A DNA stretch of 64,000 nt from Mesorhabditis belari (lineage: Eukaryota > Nematoda > Chromadorea > Rhabditida > Rhabditidae): assembly GCA_958450365.1 (NCBI GenBank), contig CAUEEP010000735.1, positions 2,168,001 through 2,232,000 of the forward strand. The letters run 5' to 3'. Under the pieces are notes generated by a model. It worked only from the letters and a program-made list of their open reading frames with translations. It was not told the DNA's origin and did not search any database. Numbering within the stretch: position 1 is the stretch's first letter; each line of letters opens with the position of its first letter. Both the position numbers and the translations under genes were made by a program. This document shows positions 1 to 12,200 of this stretch, in pieces.

Positions 1-119
1 GAAAGTATGCGAAAGTTCGATTGGATTATCCACATTTCCTTTGTACCAGCTTCAAAATTGAGCCACCTTTCGGACGCGACAAAGAGACAGTTCTCTGACC
101 AAATCTAGCAAATAAACAA

Positions 120-795
120 AGCATAAAACTGAAACCAGAAACCAAATGATCCGCAAAAACGCTCTAATGGTCAAGGAAATGGAAACGAAGATATTAAAAA
201 GTTCAATCCGTCTATGAGAAGAAAGCTTTCAAAAGAATTTTTAAGTTTTGGGTTTTATTTTATACCTTCCGTTACTGTGCGTACCCTATATGTCGCTCGT
301 AAGGAAAAGCGCCGTCTGGCACACGGCCTTTGCCTATACCCAGACAGAGGCCACGATCTCGGTTTAATTACCCAAGTTTAAGATTTGTATGCCAGACCGG
401 AAACCCTCAAAACCAGAAACCAAATGATCCGCAAAAACGCTCTAATGGTCAAGGAAATGAAAACGAAGATATTAAAAGGTTCAATCCGTTTATGAGAAGA
501 CAACTTTCGAAAGAATTTGAAAGTTTTGAGTTTTTGCCATCTGGCACATCTTTCCTTTTCTTTGGAGACTGACAAATGTACTTATCTTTTGTGCAGTTTT
601 TCCAAAAAATCAGCTTCTGGCATTGGTGCGTACTTTGTGCGTACCCTGTGTCCCTCGTAAGGAAAAGCGCCGTCTGGCACACGGCCTTTGCCTATACCCA
701 GACAGAGGCCACGATCTCGGTTTAATTACCCAAGTTTAAGATTTGTATGCCAGACCGGAAACCCTCAAAACCAGAAACCAGAAACTTTCAAAACT
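120..795. repeat. Two tandem, partly diverged copies of a dispersed repeat
   Basis: A block with AACCAGAAACCAAATGATCC at its head recurs at about 134 and 412. A block with GCCGTCTGGCACACGGCC recurs at about 309 and 669. The second copy carries an extra stretch of roughly 80 bp (about 520-640). Reverse-complement copies lie at 53,960-54,450, about 53 kb away. No convincing coding frame was seen; short open frames here are accidental. It may be the end of an uncharacterised mobile element. Confidence 0.7.
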
Positions 796-1094
796 CTTTC
801 AAAATTGTGGAAAGCGTCCGCATTAATGCACAAAAATATCGAAAAAATGCGATTTCCAAAATAATTTCTTATCTCCTTTCCATCATTGATAAAATTAACC
901 GTTGAAAATTAGTTTTATCCGGAAATTTCTTTCAGTAATTCTTTATGCAAAAAAATAAAAGCTAAAAACCTTTAAATCCAGTCTATTTTCATTTAAAAAG
1001 ATCACATTTTCATTTCCAATAAGCTCAAGCTCAATTAGGCAAATTGGGGCTTAGGAAATCTAAAAGAAATCGCGAAATTTTCTAAGTAAAAACA

Positions 1095-2033
1095 GCTTTT
1101 CCATAGGCAGATGGTTAAGAAAGGGAAAAATTAAAGGCTTTTTCCGTTTTTCGAAAGATTTTCTGCATAATCTTCTCATTTTTAGCATCTTATTTGAGTG
1201 ATTTTTCCTTTTATGATGAGGGTTTTGGGGAAAAGGATGGATGGACATTCGAGAAATCGAACTTTGGCCGGAAATTCTTTTATAAATATTTTTCATTTAC
1301 AATCAGAACGGTATTTTGTTTTCATTATTTCGCTCTCAAGTTCCAATACGGTTCCAATACGGTTCCTCCTCTGATCTAATAGCTTCCAATACGGTTCCAA
1401 TACGGTCCCAATACGGTTCCAATACGGTTCCAATACGGTTCCAATAGGGTTCCTTCTCTGATCTAATAGCTTCCAATGGGATTCCAATACGGTTCCAATA
1501 CGGTTCCAATACGGTTCCAATACGGTTCCTTCTCTGATCTAATAGCTTCCAATGGGATTCCAATACGGTTCCAATACGGTTCCAATACGGTTCCAATACG
1601 GTTCCAATACGGTTCCTCCTCTGATCTAATAGCTTCCAATGGGATTCCAATATGGTTCCAATACGGTTCCAATACGGTTCCAATAGGGTTCCTTCTCAGA
1701 TCTAATAGCTTCCAATACGGTTCCAATACGGTTCCTCCTCTGATCTAATAGCTTCCAATGGGATTCCAATACGGTTCCAATACGGTTTCATAGGCAGATG
1801 GTTAAGAAAGGGAAAAATTAAAGGCTTTTTCCGTTTTTCGAAAGATTTTCTGCATAATCTTCTCATTTTTAGCATCTTATTTGAGCGATTTTTCCTTTTA
1901 TGATGAGAGTTTTGGGGAAAAGGATGGATGGACATTCGAGAAATCGGTTTTTTTTTGTCGGAAATTCTTTCTAAATATTTTTCATTTACAATCAGAACCG
2001 TATTTTGTTTTCATTATTTCGTTCGCAAGTTCA
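1095..2033. repeat. About 250-bp direct duplication flanking a minisatellite
   Basis: Bases 1,095-1,345 and 1,784-2,033 are near-identical direct copies sharing ATAGGCAGATGGTTAAGAAA, with a few substitutions and a poly-T expansion near 1,946 in the second. The interval between them is a minisatellite built on an 11-bp unit, GGTTCCAATAC. The unit is interrupted at intervals by a block reading CTCTGATCTAATAGCTTCCA, giving a higher-order pattern. The unit reads open in several frames, so it produces long spurious peptides. Confidence 0.8.
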
Positions 2034-2239
2034 GATGCTTCTTGAAATGAATCTGGAATTGCTTTTGCAATTGCAATTCGATGAGTGCTTTTGGCTTGTT
2101 ATATTTTGAAGCTGGCAATGAGCTTGAGTTCAATGTTCAGATTTTTGTTTACTTTAAGATATTTAGATAACAAGCTTATATTTAGTCTTTACACTCAGCT
2201 AGCTATGAGATGAAGTTGTTGGCGCTGTATCTTGAAATT

Positions 2240-2985
2240 ATTGGAGGTGTATTGAGGCAAGCTAGACTAGGCAAAGCCAAGTCCTGGCCTGGCTTCTAGC
2301 TTTACCTGGTCTTGCTTTATCTGGTCTTGCTTTATCTGCAGTCTTAATACGTAGAGTTTCTCTTTCTAGACTCGCCAAAAGCTCAACTTTGCCTGCTTTA
2401 CTGTTAACTTTAAAACCTAATGATCCGTTTGGAATATTCCTGGCAAAGCTCCGACCCGAATCTGAATCTGGTGCTGAATTCACGGCTGTTGTCTCAAAGT
2501 CTATCAGTCTTGATGACTTAAAAGCCTTAGTCTAAGCCTAGCCTAAGCCTAGCCTAAGCCTAGCCTAAGCCTAGCCTAGCCTAAACCTAGCCTAAGCCTA
2601 GCCTAAGCCTAGCCTAAGCCTAGCCTAAGCCTAGCCTAGCCTAAACCTAGCCTAAGCCTAGCCTAAGCCTAGCCTAAGCCTAGCCTAAGCCTAGCCTAGC
2701 CTAAACCTAGCCTAAGCCTAGCCTAAGCCTAGCCTAAGCCTAGCCTAAGCCTAGCCTAGCCTAAGCCTAAGTCTAAGCCTAGCCTAAGCCTAGCCTAAGC
2801 CTAGCCTAAGCCTAGCCTAAGCCTAAGCCTTGCTGTAAGTCATCTATCAAGCCTTGAACTTAATTCCATCGCTCTTGAATTGCAAATGAGAATCTTCTCA
2901 AGAGAATTGACTTTCTATATGCAAATTGTTGTCTAAATCTAGATTACAGTACTAAATTTGACAACACTGGTTCATTTTGAGTATT
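2240..2985. repeat. Dispersed repeat with expanded GCCTAA/GCCTAG minisatellite
   Basis: The flanks (about 2,380-2,525 and 2,830-2,985) are reverse-complement related to 20,888-21,395. The core at about 2,528-2,828 is a tandem array of 11-bp units mixing GCCTAA and GCCTA(G). GCCTAA is the C-strand of the nematode telomere hexamer. Three successive 60-bp blocks (2,581-2,640, 2,641-2,700, 2,701-2,760) are identical base for base, a true higher-order repeat. The inverted sister copy has only a short stretch of related motif at this point. Confidence 0.75.
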
Positions 2986-3270
2986 GTTGTTGTTGTTTTC
3001 AATTGTTTGCAGTTCACAAATCCCAAATGAAGATCTTTTCCAAGAAATTCGCTATTATTGCATCTTTTTTCTCTTTTTGTTCGATCTTTTCTCATTTTTC
3101 GTTTTTCCCCATTCAAAATCCATTATATCGATGTATAAGTGGCCATTTTTTTTCATTTTTCTTGACAATTATTTTTAATTTGATGAGAATTCAGAGAAAA
3201 ATGCCATTTTTCAATTTTTGATTGTAGATTTGTAGATCTTTAGAAACGAAAAGTATATCGAAAAATTGAG

Positions 3271-6200
3271 ATGGAGGATGAGCAACACTTGATCGACTTT
3301 CAACTCTCGCACAAGAGCTACATCGCCGAGTTGTGGATATATGGAATTGGGTGGGTTTTTGAGGGAAATGGGGAGCTTGACTTGTTCTTTGGAGTTCAAC
3401 CATTGGCCAAACTTCAACCATTGGCCAAACGCATCCTTTCTGGCGCACTCTATTCTTAATTTTTTCGAGTCAAGCAAGTCGTTACTGCAAGAAAAATAGA
3501 GAATACAATGCGCTAGAAAGAGTGCACTGAATTCTTGCTAGAAAGAGTACGCTAGGAAGGGTGTTTTTTTATGCCAAAGCACAAAGTCCGCTTAAAAGCA
3601 AGATTGGAACACGGTCGAGGATTGGAAAGAGGATTCACATAAACACGCGCCACCTAGCGCACCACAAAGAACTCAAAGCGGCAAAAAAGGCGTTCTTGCA
3701 AGAAAATAAAAGAATAAGTGTGCTAGATGGGATTTATTCTAACTTTTCTATTGGGTTGGTGAATTGAAAACTGCGGGCTATTGTCATATGTGACAATTTG
3801 AGCACTTTCTTCAAAAGAAACCCATTTTGGTGTCAATGGAAAAGTTGTAGAGAATCAAAAATTAAGCTTATACCCAAATTTTCAGAACGATTCAAAAACT
3901 GGTTTTCAAGAAATCCCAAATTTTCACAAAACTTGCATTTTAAGCGAAACTACTAAGTGTATCTTTTTGGAAATTTGGCTATAAGCCTAATTTTTGATTC
4001 TCTACAACTTTTCTATTGACACCAAAATGGGTTTCTTTTGAAGAAAGTGCTCAAACTGGGCTGACAGCTGACATCTCCAGTCCTCCATTTTTGAGTCTCA
4101 CACTTGTCTCACACACAAACCAAAGTCCTACTAGGAAAGAGGAACCCGCAAATGGCCTGTAAAATGGGCAGAAGTCGTCAATAATAAAGGAAATTATTTG
4201 GAATGAATTGATGGTTTTATGTTGAACAAATTTTAGTTCAAAGTCCGGCAGTTTTCAGCTCACCAACCCAATAGAATCAAAGTTTTAAACATCGTAAGAA
4301 TTCATTCTGAATAGTGAAAGCATACGATTTTGAAACCTTTTTCGTTTCCAGTGTCTTTCTCGGGACGATCGCTGTCATCGTGACCGCCAGGCGGCTTTAT
4401 GGACAACGCAGGAATAACTTTGTGAGTGAAATTTTGCGGAAATTTTCCTTTTAAAGCCTTCTGCTGTTGTTTAAAAGTTATCAAATCGAAGTTCAGATTG
4501 AAATTGAAATTGAAATTGAAGCTCAAATTGAAATTGAAGCTCAAATTGAAATTGAAGTTCAAATTGAAATTGAAGCTCAAATTGAAATTGAAGCTCAAAT
4601 TCAAGTTCAAATTCAAATTCAAATTCAAATTCAAATCAACTCTTTTTGCAGGTAATTGCTGCTCGTTTAATGTCCTATAAAGTCTCACTAACAATCGCCG
4701 ATCTCATCATTTTATTCATCTACGCACCCACACAATTCATCTGGATAAGCACATTTTATGTAAGTTTTCATACGTACATTTTCCACTATATAGTCAAAAC
4801 CAAACTCTTGTAAAAGTGGAGTTTTCAAAAAGTGCCCTTTCACCCTCGAAATTTCTTCAATGCTTCGATCAATTGAAACATGTTTTAGTCGGAGATTTGT
4901 AGAGGAGATTTACAACTTTTAAATATTGGGTTGGGGACTATGACTCGGCGCCAAAACTTTAAAGGGACTTTTTGCACACATAAAGCCTTCTTTAAACATA
5001 CGTTTGGTTTCATCAAAAGGATCCACTATTTCTCTACAAAATCACTTTTGAGAGATTCCACAAAGCTTTTCTTTCGTGGAGTTTATGGACTCCCAAACAC
5101 AGCTAGTCAAAATGGCAAAGAGCCCGACTCATCATTTGAACAGTTTCTTTCACATAAACCTTCTTTGGTGTTTATATAAAAAAGATAGAGCACATTCAAT
5201 TACTTAAGTTGCCAAATTTGCAGGAAGATCCCAGCAATGGTTTTTTCTAGATCACAGTTTGTAGTTTTTGTGAAAAAATGGCTTTTTCTTGAGCGGAGGC
5301 GCTGTTTGAATTTTCTTTTAAATGTGATTTTGTAGAGAATTAGTTAACCATTCTACTCATATCAAACGCATATTATTTGACGAAGCCTGCTAGAAGTTTT
5401 AGACATTTTTTTGATTTTCGGCGCCGAGTCATTCTCCCCAACCCAATAGTTTATAACATTCATCGATTCTAGTTTATAACATCAGTTTTCTATGGTTTGA
5501 AATTTATGAAAATGTTGAAATCCGCATTTCTTATGCATTTATCTAATATTATAAACTTTTTGCTTTCTTAAGGTCATTTAGAAAGTCATTTAGAAAAAGA
5601 TATGACGATCGGTGGGTAAAATTTGAATTTTAAAATGAAACTTTCAGTGGTATGGCGGTGATTTCATGTGTCGAGCTTATAAATTCATCATGACTTTTGG
5701 CTTTCATTTGACAGCGAATATGCAGGTTTGAAGAAGTTTTGATTGAAATTATGACTTTGGAAAAGATTGGAAAAGATTTTCTTTTGGTTTATCTGGGGAT
5801 TTTCGAGTGGAAACGCATAGGTTGACGAATTTCATTCGAAACTTTTTGATTTTGATATGAATTGATGGAGAATTTGATTGAAATTGATTGAAATTGATTG
5901 AAATTGATTGAAATTGATTGGAATTGATTGAAATTGATTGGAATTGATGGAAATTGATTGGAATTGATTGGAATTGATTGAAATTGATTGGAATTGATTG
6001 AAATTGATGGAAATTGATTGAAATTGATTGGAATTGATTGAAATTGATTGAAATTGATTGGAATTGATTGGAATTGATTGGAATTGATGGAAATTGATTG
6101 GAATTGATTGGAATTGATTGGAATTGATTGGAATTGATGGAAATTGATTGGAATTGGTTAAAATTGATTGAAATTGATTGGAATTGATTGGAATTGATTG

Positions 6201-9200
6201 GAATTGATTAAAATTGATTGAAATTGATTGGAATTGATTGAAATTGATTGGAATTGATTGGAATTGATTGAAATTGATGGGAATTGATTGGAATTGGTTT
6301 CCAATTGATTAAAATTGATTAAAATTGATTGAAATTGATTTCCAATTGATTAAAATTGATTTCCAATTGATTTCTAATTGATTAAAATTGATTTCCAATT
6401 GATTGAAATTGATTAAAACTGATTTTCAATTGATTAAAATTGATTTCTTATTGATTTTCTATTGATTGAAATGAAAGACGAAAATATTCGAGTGAAATTT
6501 GAGAAGATATAGCAATTTTTCGTTGGACAGTTACACCGAGAAATCCTAGGTCTAGTTTTGCTGTCGATTTTCACGATTTTGCTTTAAGAATTACGTTTTA
6601 CAGAGAGTAAAGCAAGAATAGAAGTAATTAAATAGAAGTAATCTTATCAAAGTCACAGCTGGTTTTTCAAATTTCAGGTGCTGATAGCTCTGGATCGCCT
6701 CTACATCACAAGTCGACTCAATCATGTGACGAATGTGAGAAAGAATAGTGGACAGGGAAGGGTTGGTGAAATGAGAACTTGAGCTACATCTTACTGTAGT
6801 CTGGCTTACTGTAAGCCAAGCCAGGCAAGGCCAAGACACTCCGAAATGTCATGCCTGGCTTCTGGTGAACCTAAGAACTGGACCAGGTTTGCAGTAAAGC
6901 CTGTTTCAACCAATCACCGATCTGTGAGCAAAGCCAAGCCCAGCTTTGACCTCTGGATTAGGTTAGGGAATTTATAGATGCCTGGTGAATCTAGGGGCAA
7001 GCAGCCAAGCCTATGAGCAGCCAGGCCTTGGATCAGCCAAGCCTTGGATCAGCCAAGCCTTGGATCAGCCAAGCCTTGGATCAGCCAAGCCTTGGATCAG
7101 CCAAGCCTTGGATCAGCCAAGCCTTGGATCAGCCAAGCTTTGGATCAGCCAAGCTTTGGATCAGCCAAGCTTTGGATCAGCCAAGCCTTGGATCAGCCAA
7201 GCTTTGGATCAGCCAAGCCTTGGATCAGCCAAGCTTTGGATCAGCCAAGCTTTGGATCAGCCAAGCCATGGATCAGCCAAGCCATGGATCAGCCAAGCCT
7301 AGTACCTAGACTGACTTGGCCCTAGAAAAGAAAAGCTAGACCAGTCTTGGCTTTGATGAAAGGAGCCAGACTAGACCTGGCTCTCTTTGGCCTTATGTCA
7401 TCATTAAATGGCTCATTAAACTGAGATCATCTTCAGTTTACTCGCTATGGTCACAATGCGTACATCGTTTTTGCCTATCTTCTCGCTTTCTCTTGTGCTC
7501 TTCCACAACTCTTCGTCTTTCAATTGACCCAACTCGAGAATGGGAGTACTCAATGTACAAGTGTTTGGTTAGTATCTTATGTATTTTAAATAATTTTTGA
7601 CTTTAGGACTCTTGCTCGAAAAGTCTACTATCAAGAGAAAGCTGAATATTTTATGAAAGAATTGGAAAGAAGCGGGAAATATAATTTGGACATTAAATTG
7701 ACAGAAAGTGATTTGGATCATATACGAGAACTCGCACAAAGTGTAAGAATTGAAAAATCGCCTTGCTACAGTACTACAGTACTTGCCACAGTACTACAGT
7801 ACTTGCTACAGTACTACAGTACTGGCTACAGTACTCTAAAAGTTATTCAGACAGAAAAGGGGTACTGTAGCATTTTATATAATGAAAATAGTAGTTCTAG
7901 TTTGTTTCTAACTACAGTACTTTTCCCATTGTCTTCAAAAAACCAATCCTGTAATCTGAAAAGGTTTTAGAATTGATTTGACTATTTGAAACTATTTGAA
8001 ATCCCAATTGAAATACTATGGATACTTTAGAAAATATTGTGGAAAGAACAACCTTTAATATAAATATTCTTTGCCATCTTGGCCTGTGAATAAGTGACTT
8101 TCAAGTATAGCTGATCTCAAACCTTTTTTGATATTAGCCTTGGTGACAACGGTCGCTTTCCCACAACGTTCAGCACCATCAGAATTTCTTCCTAACTCTT
8201 GAAAGCATTTGATCGCGTTGTAAACAAGTTGTTTGCATATCGTCAATTGCTGACTAGGGAATGTTATCAAGTTAAGCCACCTTACCAAGTCCACGCTTTT
8301 CGAACGAGACCAAGCTTATCTAATAGAGTTTTTTACGCTGATTCCGAATCCGGTTTTAACTTTTCCCGAAGAACTCTGTAGCGCGAGATAGCATGAAATC
8401 TGAAAGATCATGAAAAGGGTTTAGAAATGTTTCACAAAAAAAGCAAAAAAACCTTGGCATTTAAGTGTCCCAAACCAGCAGCCAAGAAAATCCAACAACC
8501 CCAGCACACTATCCATTAGGCCACTAGCTGACGCAGGTGACGGTTGGATTTTGTCATAGGTGATGGTTGGCTTTTGCTAGAGGTAACGGTCAGCTTTTGC
8601 CAAGTGACGGTCAGCTTTTGCCAGAGCTGACGGTCGGCTTTTGCCATAGGTGATGGTTGGCATTTGAGAGAAGCCATGCCAAGCTTATAAACCTACCGAA
8701 ATTGGGGCAAATTTTTTACGCCAAATATCTCGCGCTACAGAGTTCTTCGGGAAAAGTTAAAACCGGATTCGGACTCAGCGTAAAACACTCTATCAGATAA
8801 GATTGGTCTCGTTCGAAAAGCCCACCTTAACTTGATAGCATTCCATTAGAGATATCCATAGAGATATCCATAGAGATATCCATTGCCAGAACGCTATTTG
8901 TGTAGGTCGATGATCGCATCTCGGTACACTGACTTAGCAATTAAAAAAAGAGACATTTTTTGATAAAAAAATAATAAGTAAATAGTTAAATAAATAAAAT
9001 AAATAAAAAGAAAGAGAAAAAGAAAATCTAAATTTAAAGGAAGAATATAGAATATCAGAGATCTTCCTAGTCCCTAGACAATCCTTTAATTCCTAGACAA
9101 CCCTTCAATCCCTAGACAACCCTAGACAACCCTTCAATCCCTAGACAACCCTAGACAATCCTTCAATCCCTAGACAACCCTAGACAACCCTTCAATCCCC

Positions 9201-12200
9201 AGACAACCCTAGACAACCCTTCAATCCCTAGACAACCCTAGACAACCCTTCAATCCCTAGACAACCCTAGACAACCCTTCAATCCCTAGACAACCCTAGA
9301 CAATCCTTCAATCCCTAGACAACCTAGACAATCCTTTAAAACCAACCCATAGAAAAGTTCCCAAACATGCCAAAAAGCCCAAGACAACCCATTCTATTGA
9401 GTGCCGTAGAGAACCTATAACGTAGAGAACGTAGAAGGTACTGTAACCGGGTTATCTGTTAGAACAAAAAGATTATTATATCTGAAGATCAAAGCTAATA
9501 AATCACTCATCAAAGCTAATCATTCATTTTTTTCAGTTCAATATCACAATTCCAAAAGAAATCTTGAAATTGGAAAAGGAAAAATATCAATTTCTCTTCA
9601 TTGAACAGGTTTTTGATCTTAAAAACTCTTCAATTATTCAATTATTCAATTTTAGATCTACAATATTTTCCATTTGGCTTCAATTTGTGTGATTCCTTAT
9701 CTAATCGAATTACTTTGTTATGCGAGTATTCTCTATTTGTTAAAAGGCGCGAAGAAAGGGCAATTCTTGAGCATCAATGATATCGCAAAAATGAGGTGAT
9801 TTTGGTGGTGATTTGAAGGAAATGAAAGAATGAAGGAAAAGTGTAAACGAAAGCCTTTCTGTAAGCTTTTCTGTAAGCCTTTCTACTGCATTGGAATCTC
9901 TGTTTTGTTTATAGCAAAAAACGGGAATGTTTATAACAAAAAGTACATCAAAAAACGCTTGATGGATCTTGAATTTCAGATGGAAATGGTGTGCACTGCC
10001 ATCATTATTCCGTCGTCGTCCTAAATACAAACAAGCGAACGACGGGCAAATTAGTCTGGTAAGTTCATGGGATCTGTTTACTAACAGTCGGTAGTCGTTT
10101 ACTGGCAGGCGTCATAGAATAAAATAGAAAAGTACGCTAAAGTGCCACTTTGTGTCAAAACGGCACTTTACTTTTCACTTACTACTTTTCAAAGCCGTTT
10201 TTCTCTACGTTCTTACAGGGAAGTGTACAAAACAAATTCCACTTTTCTTTAGTCAAATTTGATAGTGATTCTTTTAAAAGCAGTCACAAGTCGATTCAAT
10301 TTCCATACCTCGAGTTATAGACCGTCAAAGTTGATTGACTTCTGTATATAGGTAGTTCAAATTTGACGCAAATTTTCTCTATGTTCTTGCACATGAATAT
10401 ACAAAATAAATTGTAGTTTTTAATAACCAAATTTAATGGGATTCTTTTAAAACTAACCCTAAGTCGATCTGATCGCTGGACGTCAAGATATAGAGTAAAA
10501 TAGAAAAGTACGCTAAAAGCGCTTTTGTGCCAAAACGGCACTTTAGCGCACTACTTTTCAAAAAAAACTCTAGCGAATCTCTATTAAACTCTAGCGGATC
10601 TTCAGTAAACTCTAGCGGATCTCGAGTAAACTCTAGAGGATCTCGAGTAAACTCTAGCGGATATCTAGTAAACTCTAGAGGATCTCAAGTAAACTCTAGA
10701 GGATCTCGAGTAAACTCTAGCGGATATCTAATAAACTCTAGAGGATCTCTAGTAGACTCTAGCGGATCTCCAGTAAACTCTAGAGGATCTCGAGTAAACT
10801 ATAGAGGATCTCGAGTAAACTCTAGCGGATATCTAGTAAACTCTAGAGGATCTCGAGTAAACTCTAGCGGATATCTAGTAGACTCCAGTGGATCTCTAGC
10901 AAACTCTAGCGGATCTCCAGTAAACTCTAGCGGATCTCTAGTAAACTCTAGAGGATCTCTAGTAAACTCTAGCGGATCTCTAGTAAACTCTAGAGGATCT
11001 CGATGTGAAACATACAGTCAATTTTGTTGTGAATATCTTTTTAAACAAAAATATTACCAAAACTTATAAGCGAACTTAATAATTATAATCTTGATTATAA
11101 TAATTTAAGAATGAAAATCATTTCAGAACACCGAACGAACCGATTTTGGTGATTGTGAGCGATTGCAGGTTAAAAATGGGACACTTGATGATGAAAATTG
11201 TGTCAAGAATGCTTTAATTAGTAAGTTTTATAAAATTTTGTTCTTTTTTTATTATAGTTTTTCTGTAGTTCGCCAAGTTCGAAGCTTTTCATTAGTTGGT
11301 AAGGTTTGGGAAGGTTTTGAAAGGTTTTGAAAGGTTTTGAAAGGTTTTGAAAGGTTTTGAAAGGTTTTGAAAGGTTTTGAAAGATTTTGAACGATTTTGA
11401 AACATTTTGAAAGACTTTGAAAGATTTTGAACGATTTTGAAACATTTTGAACGATTTTGAAACATTTTGAAAGACTTTGAAAGATTTTGAAAGATTTTGA
11501 AAGGTTTTGGAAAGGTTTTGAAAGGTTTTGAAACATTTTGAACGATTTTGAAACATTTTGAAAGATTTTGAACGATTTTGAAAGGTTTTGAAAGGTTTTG
11601 AAAGATTTTGAAAGGTTTTGGAAAGGTTTTGAAAGGTTTTGGAAAGGTTTTGAAAGGTTTTGAAACATTTTGAACGATTTTGAACGATTTTGAAAGATTT
11701 TGGAAACATTTTGAATAAGATTGATGATTCAAAACCAATGCATGGAGTGAAAATCTAAACCCAGCTCAATTTCGATATGTACTTTGTGCTTAAAATGTTA
11801 ACAAAACCTTTCTAATGAATAGAGTTCTTGATTTTCTTGGAGTAATGACTTGCCAATTGGAGAAAATGAAGAATTCGATGAAATAGAAAGGTTGTGTTGT
11901 ACAGTATTTTAGACTTAACAGACAATGGATTTTACAGTACTTTTTCCCAAAGATTGTCAAGAAAAAGTGTCATTAGTATCGTAGTCTTTCGTGTCCTAGG
12001 TGAAGATCTCTCAGCCATTGTGCTTAAAATGTTAACAAAACCTTTCTAATGAACAGAGCTCTTGATTTTCTTGAAGTAATGACTTGCCAATTGGAGAAAA
12101 TGAAGAATTCGATGAAATAGAAAGGTTGTGTTGTGGAAAAATTGAGTATAATTCAAAGATTAAAGCCTGAGCTTAGAGCTCAAAGATCCATAGAAAAGAA

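Noticed and set aside
10527..11069. 180-codon SSGSRVNS repeat protein
   Set aside because: 18-bp intronic array between two well-supported GPCR exons; the regular hexapeptide is a by-product of a period divisible by three.
11218..11738. Frames of 138-163 codons with KxFQNLSK repeats
   Set aside because: Arise from the 11-bp AAGGTTTTGAA array inside a GPCR intron.
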